From contig CAMYLJ010000026.1 of assembly GCA_947259215.1 (NCBI GenBank), forward strand, positions 1 to 64,000: a stretch of 64,000 bases of DNA, in the 5' to 3' direction. Positions 37,163-45,329 of this stretch are shown here, one piece after another. How positions within the stretch are numbered: position 1 is the stretch's first letter; every line of letters starts with the position of its first letter. Position numbers and translations under genes: made by a program. A model generated the notes under the pieces. It was not told where the DNA came from, searched no databases, and saw only the letters and a program-made list of their open reading frames with translations. This DNA is from an uncultured delta proteobacterium. Lineage in GTDB: Bacteria; Myxococcota_A; UBA9160; JAFDET01.

Positions 37163-38479
37163 GTGCCGGCGCTGCTCACCTGCGGGCGCGCGGCGCCCCC
37201 GGCCGAGATCCCGGAGCGCCTGGCCGCGCTGGGCCCGCCCAACATCGTCCTCGTCCTCTGCGACACCCTGCGCGCCGACTTCACCTCGCCCTACGGCTTC
37301 GAGCAGGACACCTCGCCCGAGCTGGCCGCCTGGGCCGCACGCGGGGCGCTCTTCGAGCGCGTCCGCTCCCAGTCGTCGTGGACCAAGATGTCCATGGCTT
37401 CGCTCCTGACCTCGCTCTGGCCGCGCAGCCACGGCATCCGCGAGGCGCAGGACGGGCTCGACCAGAGCGCCGTCACCCTGGCCGAGGCGCTCCGCGACGC
37501 CGGCTACGCCACCTACGGCGTGCAGACCAACGGCTGGCTCCACCAGAGCTTCGGCTTCCACCAGGGCTTCGACCGCTACATGTTTCCCAAGGGCGGCGGC
37601 CACCCGGGGCTCGGGCAGCCCTCGCTCTGGCCCCACGCCGACCGCGTCTACGAAGAGGCGGTGCGCCTCCTCGACGCCCACGACCGCGAGCGCCCGTTCT
37701 TCTTGTACCTCCACTTCATGGACGTGCACGAGTACGCGGCGCCGCCCGAGTTCAAGACCTTCGGCACCGACAGCAAGGGCGCCTACCTCGCCGCCATCCG
37801 CTGGGTGGACGACGCCGTGCGCCGCGTGCGCGAGAAGCTCGCCGCCGCCGGCTACGGCGAGCGCACCGTGATGGTCTTCGCCGCCGACCACGGCGAGACC
37901 TTCGGCGAGCACGGCGTGCACGGCCACGCGCGCAACGTGCTGACGCCGGTCGTCTGGGTGCCGCTGATCTTCCGCTTCCCGTTCGCGGTGGAGCCCGTGC
38001 GCATCGCCGCCCAGGTGCCGGGCGTGGACCTGGCGCCGACCCTGCTCGAGCTGGCCGGTGTCCCGATCCCGCCGAGCTTCGAGGGCCGCTCGCTCGTTCC
38101 GCTGCTCGTCGGCGCCGAAGCCGAGGCCGACCGTGCGACCTATGCGGCGCTCGGCGTGCCGCTCTTCCCCGACGCCTCGATCCAGTCGGCCGTCTCCGAC
38201 GGCGCCTGGACCTACGCTCGCAACGCGACCCCGGATGAGGACGACCCGGAGGCCTACGAGGGCAAGGCGGTGGCGCCGGGCGCCGAGTTCCTGTTCGACC
38301 GCAGCGTCGACCCGGTGGAGAACGTGAACCTCGTTGCGCGCGAGACGGCCGAGGCGGAACGCATGCGCGGCCTGCTCGACGCCCACCAGACGGCAGAGGG
38401 CGCCGGTGTGGTGGAGAAGGGCGTGCGCATCGACCCGGGCATCGCCGAACGCCTGCGGGCGATGGGCTACCTGCGCTGA
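37163..38479 (+). CDS. Sulfatase/alkaline-phosphatase-superfamily protein with Thr in place of the formylglycine Cys
   Basis: 438 aa from a GTG at 37163. The fold is shown by NIVLVLCDTLRADFTSPYG, FFLYLHFMDVHEYAAP and FAADHGETFGEHGVHGHARN with metal-binding Asp and His. The expected sulfatase CxPSR is replaced by WTKMSMASLLTS, so a threonine stands at the nucleophile position, as in phosphoglycerol-type transferases. It is therefore probably not a formylglycine sulfatase. The N-terminus has LLTC, a possible lipobox, but only six residues precede it. A CTG at 37145 would give a fuller signal peptide (LTALSLVPALLTC). Confidence 0.75.
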   Translation: MPALLTCGRAAPPAEIPERLAALGPPNIVLVLCDTLRADFTSPYGFEQDTSPELAAWAARGALFERVRSQSSWTKMSMASLLTSLWPRSHGIREAQDGLDQSAVTLAEALRDAGYATYGVQTNGWLHQSFGFHQGFDRYMFPKGGGHPGLGQPSLWPHADRVYEEAVRLLDAHDRERPFFLYLHFMDVHEYAAPPEFKTFGTDSKGAYLAAIRWVDDAVRRVREKLAAAGYGERTVMVFAADHGETFGEHGVHGHARNVLTPVVWVPLIFRFPFAVEPVRIAAQVPGVDLAPTLLELAGVPIPPSFEGRSLVPLLVGAEAEADRATYAALGVPLFPDASIQSAVSDGAWTYARNATPDEDDPEAYEGKAVAPGAEFLFDRSVDPVENVNLVARETAEAERMRGLLDAHQTAEGAGVVEKGVRIDPGIAERLRAMGYLR

Positions 38480-38487
38480 GTCGCGCT

Positions 38488-39147
38488 TCAGTCCGCCAGC
38501 GCGTCGAGAACGCCGCGCCGGATCGCGCCCAGGCCGACCCCGAAGAAGTGGTCGGCGTCGGGGATCACGATCAGCTCCGACTTCGGGACGCCGGCCAGCA
38601 CGTCGCGCACCCCCTCCGGCGGCGCGAGCGTGTCCGCCTCACCCACCAGCGCCAGCACCCGGCCACCGCACGTGGCCAGCGCCTTCGCGTCCAGGAGCGC
38701 GGGGGGCGGCGCGACCAGCACGAGACGGCGCACGCGCGGATCCGCGGCCGCCCGCACGGCTGCCGCCGCGCCGAAGGAGTAGCCACACGCGACCACGGGG
38801 CCTTCGATGCCTGCCGCCAGGTGCTCGAGCGCCGCCCGGTAGTCGGCGTCGGCATCCGCCGTCCGCCCGCTCGGCTCCCCCTCGCTCGCGCCGATCCCTC
38901 GCCAGTTGAAGCGCAACGACGCCAGCCCCGCCGCCGAGCACGCGTACGCCACCTCGGCCACCACCGGATGATCCATGCTCCCGCCATACAACGGATGCGG
39001 CGCCGCCACCACGGCCCCGCCCCCCGCGTCGCCTCCCTCGCCCGCTAGAAAGATCGCATCGAGCGTAGGCTGCCCGGCAGAAGAAACCGCCACGAACTTC
39101 TCAACCGGTCCCGCCAAGGACGGAGCCTCCGCCTCACGAAGAACCAC
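38488..39147 (-). CDS. Alpha/beta-hydrolase (dienelactone hydrolase/OsmC-partner type)
   Basis: 219 aa. The nucleophile elbow is GYSFGA, the acid is probably in GEADTLAPP and the histidine in IPDADHFFGVG. APHPLYGGSMDH and LRFNWRGIGASEGE are typical of small intracellular hydrolases that act on esters or act as acyl carriers. The substrate is unknown. It is convergent with the sulfatase-fold gene (8 bp gap). A copy of the dispersed hairpin-plus-tail repeat lies upstream of its start. Confidence 0.8.
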   Translation of the reverse strand: MVLREAEAPSLAGPVEKFVAVSSAGQPTLDAIFLAGEGGDAGGGAVVAAPHPLYGGSMDHPVVAEVAYACSAAGLASLRFNWRGIGASEGEPSGRTADADADYRAALEHLAAGIEGPVVACGYSFGAAAAVRAAADPRVRRLVLVAPPPALLDAKALATCGGRVLALVGEADTLAPPEGVRDVLAGVPKSELIVIPDADHFFGVGLGAIRRGVLDALAD

Positions 39148-39162
39148 AGGAGGCCGCCGCCC

Positions 39163-39214
39163 GCAAGCGCCGCCGTCTGCGGCGGCGCGCGCAGCGAGCC
39201 GAAGGCGAGCGAAG
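39163..39214 (+). repeat. Dispersed hairpin-plus-tail repeat, copy 2
   Basis: GCAAGCGCCGCC opens an 8-bp hairpin (39167-39174 with 39181-39188). The 27-nt tail at 39188-39214 is shared with copies 1 and 3. It occupies the divergent gap between the hydrolase and the NUDIX gene. Confidence 0.65.
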
Positions 39215-39267
39215 TCATGCTATGAAGAGCCACCCGATTCCGTCGAATCCACCGGAGCCCGCGGCCC

Positions 39268-39807
39268 ATGCCCCACAAACTCCTCCACAAAGGCCCCGCC
39301 TTCAGCCTCTACGCCGAAGACGCCACCATGCCCGACGGCCGCACCGTCACCCTCGACGTGGTGCGCCACCCGGGCGCGGCCGCCGTCGTGCCCTTCCGCT
39401 CCGAAGACGAGGTGCTCCTGCTCCGCCAGTTCCGTCACGCGGCGGGCGGCGTCATCTGGGAGATCCCGGCCGGCAAGCTGGACGGCGAGGCGCCCGAGAT
39501 CTGCGCCGCGCGGGAGCTGGAGGAGGAGGCCGGGGTGCGCGCGGGGCGGCTCGACCCGCTCGGCGCCGTCTGGACGACCCCCGGCTTCACCGATGAGCGC
39601 ATCCACCTCTTCGCGGCCTGGGACCTGACGCCCTGCCCCCAGCAGCTCGAGCACGACGAGTACCTGGAGGTGGTGCCCACCCCCTTCGACGAGGCGCTCG
39701 AGATGGTCTTCCGGGGAGAGATCTCCGACGGCAAGAGCGCCCTGGCGCTGGTGCTGGCCGCGCGGCGTCTCGGCCGGCTCGGGGGATCGCCGGACGAAGC
39801 TGCGTGA
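39268..39807 (+). CDS. NUDIX hydrolase (ADP-ribose pyrophosphatase type)
   Basis: 179 aa. The Nudix box is complete: GKLDGEAPEICAARELEEEAGV (the GX5EX7REUXEEXGU pattern). It is preceded by VVPFRSEDEVLLLRQFRHAAGGVIWEIPAG, the dimer-swapped strand pattern of the ADP-ribose/NDP-sugar subfamily. It probably hydrolyses ADP-ribose to AMP and ribose 5-phosphate in the cytoplasm. That would fit the nearby sirtuin, which produces ADP-ribose derivatives, but the link is an inference. Confidence 0.9.
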   Translation: MPHKLLHKGPAFSLYAEDATMPDGRTVTLDVVRHPGAAAVVPFRSEDEVLLLRQFRHAAGGVIWEIPAGKLDGEAPEICAARELEEEAGVRAGRLDPLGAVWTTPGFTDERIHLFAAWDLTPCPQQLEHDEYLEVVPTPFDEALEMVFRGEISDGKSALALVLAARRLGRLGGSPDEAA

Positions 39808-39859
39808 CGCGCCGCGTCACCCTGAAGCACCGGAGTGCGACGCATTCTTCACGAATTCG

Positions 39860-39888
39860 TTGACCCGAAAACCCAGGATTCGTACGCT
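39860..39888 (+). promoter_or_regulatory. Sigma-70 promoter upstream of the rhomboid gene
   Basis: TTGACC (39860-39865), 17 bp, TACGCT (39883-39888) in the 200-bp gap after the NUDIX gene. The leader to the rhomboid GTG would be about 110 nt. I see no known riboswitch in it. Confidence 0.6.
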
Positions 39889-40007
39889 CTTACGGTCCCT
39901 GTGGGAGTCCGCGCGCCCATCCCACGGGTTCGATGCAAACCGACGATCGAGACCGTCTCCGCCGCAGCGGCGGGGGAGGTGCGTCGTGCTCGTGAACGGG
40001 AGGCGCA

Positions 40008-40787
40008 GTGTACGGACGCGGTGGCTATCAGGGCGGGGGCGGCGGCATTGGCTTCGGGCCGCCTCAGACCCCGCAGATCATCAAGCAGCTGCTGATCGCC
40101 AACGCGGCGATCTTCCTCCTGAGCCTGCCGCCCGCCTTCTACGCGTTCGCGCGCCTGGGCGCCGCGACGCCGATCCTGTTCTGGCAGCAGGGCTTCCTGT
40201 GGCAGCCCTTCACCTACATGTGGTTCCACGGCGGTCTGATGCACATCGCCATGAACATGTTCGTGCTGTGGATGTTCGGCTCGCCGCTGGCCATGGTGTG
40301 GGGCCCGCGGCGCTTCATCCGCTTCTATCTGGCGTGCGGCGTGGGGGCGGGCTTCCTGATCGTGACCTTCCCGTACCTGGCCGTGTACCTGCTGGGCTAT
40401 CCGGCGCTGCAGCTCCAGATCCCCACCGTCGGTGCATCGGGCGCCGTCTACGGGGTGGTGCTGGCCTACTCGCTCACCTGGCCCAACCGCACCATCATGC
40501 TGATCTTCCCGCCGGTCGCCTTCCGGGCCATCTGGATCATCCCGGTGATGTTCTTCATGACCCTGATCGGCGATCGCTCCGGCACCGTCAGCCACATCGG
40601 GCACCTGGGCGGCGTCGCGGTGGCCTGGATCTACCTGCGCCGATCCGGCGAGGGCGGTCGCCTCCTGCCCACCCGCGAGCAGCTTCGCTATCGGCTTCAC
40701 CGTTGGCGCATGCGCCGCCGCCTGCGCGCCGTGCAACGCGATGAGAGGTCGTCCCGCGGCCGCCACGACGATCGGACCCTGCACTAG
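40008..40787 (+). CDS. Rhomboid-family intramembrane serine protease
   Basis: 259 aa from a GTG with GGGAGG at 5 nt. The Gly-rich N-terminus is followed by six membrane helices. The catalytic serine is in VGASGAVYG (Ser144) and the histidine in SHIGHLGG (His199). The HGGLMHIAMNMFVLWMFG segment (HxxxN) stabilises the oxyanion. It cleaves membrane proteins within or near the bilayer. The C-terminal 50 residues are highly basic and cytoplasmic. The sirtuin gene begins 2 bp after its stop. Confidence 0.92.
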   Translation: MYGRGGYQGGGGGIGFGPPQTPQIIKQLLIANAAIFLLSLPPAFYAFARLGAATPILFWQQGFLWQPFTYMWFHGGLMHIAMNMFVLWMFGSPLAMVWGPRRFIRFYLACGVGAGFLIVTFPYLAVYLLGYPALQLQIPTVGASGAVYGVVLAYSLTWPNRTIMLIFPPVAFRAIWIIPVMFFMTLIGDRSGTVSHIGHLGGVAVAWIYLRRSGEGGRLLPTREQLRYRLHRWRMRRRLRAVQRDERSSRGRHDDRTLH

Positions 40788-40789
40788 CC

Positions 40790-41617
40790 ATGAGGGTCGA
40801 GACGCCGGACTTCGAGCTCACCGAGACGCTGGACGCCGACATCCGGCGCGCCGCGGATCGGATCCGGGAGGCGCGTCACCTGCTGGTGCTGACCGGCGCC
40901 GGGCTCTCGGTCGAGAGCGGGATCCCGCCCTTCCGCGGCAAGGGCGGCCTGTGGACGAAGTACGGCGAGCCGCCCCTCGACGGCTACCAGCGCTTCGTGG
41001 CGGATCCGGCCGGCGCCTGGCGCACGCTGCTGAACCCGACCGAGCCCTGGATGACCGCCCTGCGCGAGACCGTGGCGGCCGCCAAGCCGAACGCCGGCCA
41101 CCGGGCCCTGGCTGAGCTCGAAGCGCTCGGCCACCTGCGCTGCCTCATCACCCAGAACATCGACGATCTCCACCGCCAGGCGGGAACCCGCGCGCTGGCC
41201 GAGATCCACGGCAACGCCACCCTCTATCGCTGTCTGGGGTGCTGCCGTCGCTTCGCACGCGACGAGCTGGCCATCGACCCCGAAGACCTCCCGCCGCGCT
41301 GCCCGGACTGCCGCGGCATCGTGAAGGCCGACACGGTGTCCTTCGGCGAGCCGATCCCCGAGGACGTGCTCTCCCGCTGCTTCGCCGAGGTGGCGCGCTG
41401 CGACTGCATGCTGGTCGCGGGGACCTCCGCCACGGTGTACCCGGCGGCGGGCTTTCCGGTGGAGGTGGCCCGCTCCGGCGGCGTGCTGCTGGAGGTGAAT
41501 CCCGAGCCGACGGAGCTGACGCCCCTGGCGACGGTGAGCCTCCAGGGCCCGGCCGGCGCCATCCTCTCACGCCTGCTCCACTGGGTGCGGGACGCGAGCG
41601 GGGAGGGCGGCTCGTGA
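40790..41617 (+). CDS. Sir2-family NAD-dependent protein deacylase
   Basis: 275 aa. NAD-binding GAGLSVESGIPPFRG, LITQNIDDLHRQAG and the catalytic His in EIHGNATLYRC are present. A zinc site is formed by CLGC and CPDC, and the C-terminal GTSATVYPAAGFP is typical. It removes acyl groups from lysines with NAD+ in the cytoplasm. The 25-residue N-terminal lead before the Rossmann motif is longer than in CobB. It is coupled to the rhomboid gene upstream (2 bp) and overlaps the DUF4097 gene downstream (GTGA). Confidence 0.92.
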   Translation: MRVETPDFELTETLDADIRRAADRIREARHLLVLTGAGLSVESGIPPFRGKGGLWTKYGEPPLDGYQRFVADPAGAWRTLLNPTEPWMTALRETVAAAKPNAGHRALAELEALGHLRCLITQNIDDLHRQAGTRALAEIHGNATLYRCLGCCRRFARDELAIDPEDLPPRCPDCRGIVKADTVSFGEPIPEDVLSRCFAEVARCDCMLVAGTSATVYPAAGFPVEVARSGGVLLEVNPEPTELTPLATVSLQGPAGAILSRLLHWVRDASGEGGS

Positions 41618-42498
41618 CGCCGCCGCGCCGGCGCGGCCTGGACGAGGAGAACGGCGGTCGCTTCGGCGGCTTCCTGCGCAGCCTGCTCTCGGGCATCCCC
41701 TGGAGCGAGCTGGCCGAGCGCGTCGACAGCATGCGCTACAAGGCGCCGCGGGGGGGCTTGCTGCGCGTGCGCAACGCCAACGGGCGCATCGAGGTGGTGG
41801 GCGAGGACCGCGACGACATCCTGGTGGAGTCGTCCAAGCGGGCCCGCGCCGAGTCCGAGGAAGAGGCGGAGCGCCTGCTGGGCTCGATCCGCGTGAACGA
41901 GCAGGAGACCGCCGAGAGCCTCGACTTCGAGGTCGAGATGCCGCGGCGCTGGAACCGCCACGGCCACGTGAATCTCGAGGTGCGGGTGCCCCGGCACCTG
42001 CGCGTCATGTGCGAATCGGTGAACGGCAAGGTCTCGGTCAGCGGCACCCGGGCATCCGTAGCGGCGCGCTCCAGCAACGGCGCGGTGCTGGTGGAGGACG
42101 TGATCGGCGACGTGGACGTCTACACGGCCAACAACAAGGTCTCGTGCAGCTGCATCTCGGGCGCCCTGGTGGCGCGCTCGAGCAACGGCAAGATCGAGGT
42201 GTCCGAGCAGCGCGGCTCGGTGGACGCTTCCACCTCCAACGGCCTGATCCGCTGTCAGGTGGAGGAGCTCGGCTCCGAGGGCGTGCGCCTCGCCACCAGC
42301 AACGGCCGCATCGTGCTCGACTTGCCGCGGGACGTGGACGCCGACGTGGACGTGCGGGTGGACAACGGCGTGATCCGCAACGAGCGCCAGCTCCAGCCGG
42401 ACACCCGATCCAGCGACGGCCGCCTGCGCGGCAGCCTCGGCGCCGGCGGCGTGCCCATCAAGCTGCGCACGTCCAACGGCTCGATCAGCCTGCGCTAG
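41614..42498 (+). CDS. DUF4097-type beta-helix protein
   Basis: 294 aa from a GTG at 41614 that overlaps the sirtuin stop. After a 45-residue lead it consists of short repeating strands with the theme xSSNGxIxV: RNANGRIEVVG, SVNGKVSVSG, RSSNGAVLVED, RSSNGKIEVSE, TSNGLIRC, ATSNGRIVLD and TSNGSISL. This is the right-handed beta-helix of DUF4097/DUF4098 proteins. No signal peptide is visible. Function is unknown; related proteins are linked to adhesion or to envelope stress sensing. Confidence 0.78.
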   Translation: MTPPRRRGLDEENGGRFGGFLRSLLSGIPWSELAERVDSMRYKAPRGGLLRVRNANGRIEVVGEDRDDILVESSKRARAESEEEAERLLGSIRVNEQETAESLDFEVEMPRRWNRHGHVNLEVRVPRHLRVMCESVNGKVSVSGTRASVAARSSNGAVLVEDVIGDVDVYTANNKVSCSCISGALVARSSNGKIEVSEQRGSVDASTSNGLIRCQVEELGSEGVRLATSNGRIVLDLPRDVDADVDVRVDNGVIRNERQLQPDTRSSDGRLRGSLGAGGVPIKLRTSNGSISLR

Positions 42499-42557
42499 GA
42501 GTCAGGAAAGAGGCCGAGCCGCCGCGGCCCGCGAACGACACCGGATCCAGACGCCGG

Positions 42558-42601
42558 CAAGCGCCGCTGCGGCGCGCGCAGCAAGCCGCAGGCGAGCGAA
42601 G
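42558..42601 (+). repeat. Dispersed hairpin-plus-tail repeat, copy 3
   Basis: GCAAGCGCCGC leads into a GCGCCGC/GCGGCGC hairpin (42561-42575), followed by the 27-nt tail (42575-42601). It lies between convergent genes, just before the gspB stop. Confidence 0.65.
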
Positions 42602-42610
42602 CTCATCAGA

Positions 42611-43645
42611 CTAGGGCTGCTCGCCGACCCGCCGTCGCAGCTCCACGTCCCCCAACAGGAAGACCACGCCCGAGGGCTGGATCTCGCGCACCACGAGCGA
42701 GCCGACTGCGTCTCCCTCGCGCAGCTCGAGGGCGTCGGCGCGTCCCTCCAGCTCGACGGTCGCCGTGCGGCGGTCGGCGCGCGGATGCCAGCTGGTGCCC
42801 GCGACCACGAGCTTCGGGAGCGAGGCGCGCACGGCCGGCTCCGCCGGCGCCACGGCCGCGGGCGGCGCCGGCTCCGGCGCTGCCGCGGGGGCCGCCGGCT
42901 GCGGCTTCACGGTGGGCTTCGGAATCGGGTCGGGGAGAGCGGGCTCGGCGACGGGCTCCGGCGTTGGCGCCGCAGCGGGCACGGCCACGGCGACGGCGAC
43001 GGGTTCGGGCTCCGGGACCGGTGCCGGCGGAGCGGCGGGCTCGGGGGCCGGGCGGGCGGCGACGCGCGGGGGCTGCGAGTCGGCGGGCACGGGTGCCGGC
43101 GCCGGTTCGCTGCGGACGGGTTGCGCCGGGACCGGCTGCGGGGGGACCGGCTCGCGTCGCGAGTCGAACGGCACCGGCTCCGCCGTGGGCGGCGGCACGG
43201 GCTCCGACGCGGGCGCCGGCGCGGTCTCCGCGGCGGCGACCCTGGGCTCGGCCACGGCGGCCGGGGCCGCGCGCGGAGGCGGCGCCGCCGGCGCCGGTTC
43301 GGGTGCCGGCGCGGGCTGCGCGGTTCGGCGCATCGCTTCGGCGCGCGCTCGTGCGCGCGCCGCGCGTTCACTCGGGCTCGGGCGCAGCTCCTCCACGCTC
43401 CGCACCGCCGGGCGGGCGGTTGCCACTTCGGGCTCGCTCGAGTCGGGCCACAGGCGCCAGCCCACGACCGCGAGCCCGCCGACGATTCCCACCAGCAGCG
43501 CGCCGAGCCACAGGCCGCGGCGGGAGCGGCGGGGCAGCGGCTCGCCGGGCGTCGCGGCCGTCGTCACCTCGTCGCGCAGCGGCCGGTCCGAGGCCGGACG
43601 CTTCTCGTCCTCGATCCGCCGCAACGCCTTCAGGATGGTGCTCAT
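42611..43645 (-). CDS. gspB: General secretion pathway protein B (GspB/ExeB-like)
   Basis: 344 aa from the ATG at 43643-43645, overlapping the exeA stop (ATGA). The N-terminus MSTILKALRRIEDEKR is the GspB/ExeB signature. One membrane helix (RGLWLGALLVGIVGGLAVVGW) is followed by a long Ala/Pro/Glu-rich spacer of about 170 residues that should span the periplasm. The GspB domain closes the protein (LVVAGTSWHPRADRRTATVE and VVREIQPSGVVFLLGDVE). With ExeA it helps insert the type II secretin in the outer membrane. Confidence 0.9.
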   Translation of the reverse strand: MSTILKALRRIEDEKRPASDRPLRDEVTTAATPGEPLPRRSRRGLWLGALLVGIVGGLAVVGWRLWPDSSEPEVATARPAVRSVEELRPSPSERAARARARAEAMRRTAQPAPAPEPAPAAPPPRAAPAAVAEPRVAAAETAPAPASEPVPPPTAEPVPFDSRREPVPPQPVPAQPVRSEPAPAPVPADSQPPRVAARPAPEPAAPPAPVPEPEPVAVAVAVPAAAPTPEPVAEPALPDPIPKPTVKPQPAAPAAAPEPAPPAAVAPAEPAVRASLPKLVVAGTSWHPRADRRTATVELEGRADALELREGDAVGSLVVREIQPSGVVFLLGDVELRRRVGEQP

Positions 43646-45297
43646 CCCCGCGGCTCCGGCGTCAGGTGCGCCACGGGGTAACCGCCGAGTGCGTCGTAGA
43701 GGGCCATCTTCGTCACGGGGCCGAGCACGCCGTCGGGCGTGAGGTGCCGCGTGCGCTGGAACGCCACGACCGCGGCCTGGGTCGTGGCGTCGAAGCGTCC
43801 CGTCGTCGGGCCCGCGTAGAGGCCGAGGCGCGTGAGCGCTCCCTGGAGCCAGGCCACCTTGGGGCCGCTCGCGCCGAGGGCGACGCGGCCCGTCAGCGCC
43901 TCGAAGTCGCGCCAGACCACGCGCAGCGCGCCGGTCCAGTGCGCGCCGAGCTCGTCCAGCCCGGCCTCGTAGCCCTCGCCGTCGCCCTCGCCGGGGGCGA
44001 AGCGCGCCCGGTCGCCCGCCAGCTCGCGCAGCACCACGTGCCGCACGGACCCGTCGGGTGCGGCCATGGCCAGGACCGCGGGTCGGTTCAGCACGCGCAG
44101 CACCACCAGGTTGGAGCCGTCGCTTCCGAACACGTGGGCGCGCGGCTCGTCGGCCCCGAGTCCGGCAAGCGCCGCCTCGAAGGAGCCCCCGGGCTGGGCG
44201 TCGAGCCAGGCGCCGAGGTCGGGGGGCGGCAGCGCCTCGGGCCGCTCCGCCGGCTCGGACTCCGCGGGCAGCGGCACCGGTGTGGCGATGGCGCTCGGCG
44301 CCGGCTCCGGCGCCGAGGAGACCGACGGGGCGCTGGCGTCGGGCGGGGCTGCCGCCGGACGCGCGAACGGCAGGTCGACGCCCGGTCCGAGCTGCTGCCA
44401 GGCGACGCCCACCGCCGCGCCGGCCACCAGCACCAGCAGCGCTGCGGCCCAGGGCCGCCAGCGCGCGCGCGTCGCGCGTCCGGCGCTGGGCGGCGCGGGA
44501 TTCACCTCGCGGTCCGCCTGCTTCACCAGCCGCGCGCCGATCTCTCGCGCGCGGTCCGCGTAGCCGGCCAGCAGGGCCCGGTCGCACAGCACGTTCACCA
44601 CCCGCGGCACGCCCCGCGCCCGGCGGTGAAGCTCGCGCAGCGCGGCCTGGCTGAAGATCTCCCGCTCCGCGCCGGCGGCGATGCGCAGGCGGTGGAGCAC
44701 GTAGTCGCGGGTCTCGCCGGGCGAGAGCGGATCCAGCCGCCAGTGGACGCTGATCCGCTGCCGCAGCTGCCGCAGGTCCGGCGACGCCAGCTTCGCCTCC
44801 AGCTCCGGCTGCCCGATCAGCACGATCTGGAGCAGCTTCTGGGTCTCGGTCTCCAGGTTCGAGAGCAGGCGCACCTGCTCCAGGGTCTCGGGCGCCAGGT
44901 TCTGCGCCTCGTCGATGATGAGCAGCACGCGCCGGCCCTCGCGCTTGCGGGCCAGCAGGAACTCGTTCAGCTGCGCGTGCAGGTCGCGCAGGGAGCGGCC
45001 CGCCAGGGGCAGGCCGAACTCGGCATTCACGGCCTGCATCAGCTCCAGGCTCGAGAGCGTCGGGTTGAAGAGGAACGCCACTTCGGTGGCGTGGCCCAGG
45101 CGCTGGAGCAGCGTCCGGCACAGGGTGGTCTTCCCCGTGCCCACCTCGCCGGTGATGGCGATGAACCCCTCGCCCTCGTCGATCCCGTAGAGCAGGTGGG
45201 CGAGGGCCTCGCGATGGGCCTCGGCCAGGAACAGGTACCGGGGATCCGGGCTGAGCGCGAAGGGCTTCTCCCGGAGCCCGTAGAACGCGGTATACAT
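43642..45297 (-). CDS. exeA: ExeA/GspA-type AAA ATPase with peptidoglycan-binding domain
   Basis: 551 aa. The N-terminus MYTAFYGLREKPFALSPDP is the ExeA hallmark. Walker A is GEVGTGKTTL and Walker B is LLIIDEAQN. A membrane helix near residue 285 is followed by a Pro-rich linker, a papain-like region and a PG_binding_1 domain at the end (LGASGPKVAWLQGALTRLG; VVAFQRTRHLTPDGVLG). It uses ATP to drive assembly of the type II secretin through peptidoglycan, with GspB. No other gsp genes are in the window. Confidence 0.93.
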   Translation of the reverse strand: MYTAFYGLREKPFALSPDPRYLFLAEAHREALAHLLYGIDEGEGFIAITGEVGTGKTTLCRTLLQRLGHATEVAFLFNPTLSSLELMQAVNAEFGLPLAGRSLRDLHAQLNEFLLARKREGRRVLLIIDEAQNLAPETLEQVRLLSNLETETQKLLQIVLIGQPELEAKLASPDLRQLRQRISVHWRLDPLSPGETRDYVLHRLRIAAGAEREIFSQAALRELHRRARGVPRVVNVLCDRALLAGYADRAREIGARLVKQADREVNPAPPSAGRATRARWRPWAAALLVLVAGAAVGVAWQQLGPGVDLPFARPAAAPPDASAPSVSSAPEPAPSAIATPVPLPAESEPAERPEALPPPDLGAWLDAQPGGSFEAALAGLGADEPRAHVFGSDGSNLVVLRVLNRPAVLAMAAPDGSVRHVVLRELAGDRARFAPGEGDGEGYEAGLDELGAHWTGALRVVWRDFEALTGRVALGASGPKVAWLQGALTRLGLYAGPTTGRFDATTQAAVVAFQRTRHLTPDGVLGPVTKMALYDALGGYPVAHLTPEPRG

Positions 45298-45329
45298 CGG
45301 CCCTAATCCATCGCCATCGCTGGGATGCT

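Noticed and set aside
37163-38479. A formylglycine-type sulfatase
   Set aside because: The CxPSR signature is absent; Thr occupies the expected position.
39148-39267. A hidden small gene between the hydrolase and NUDIX genes
   Set aside because: No ribosome site or conserved frame; the gap is filled by a copy of the hairpin-plus-tail repeat.
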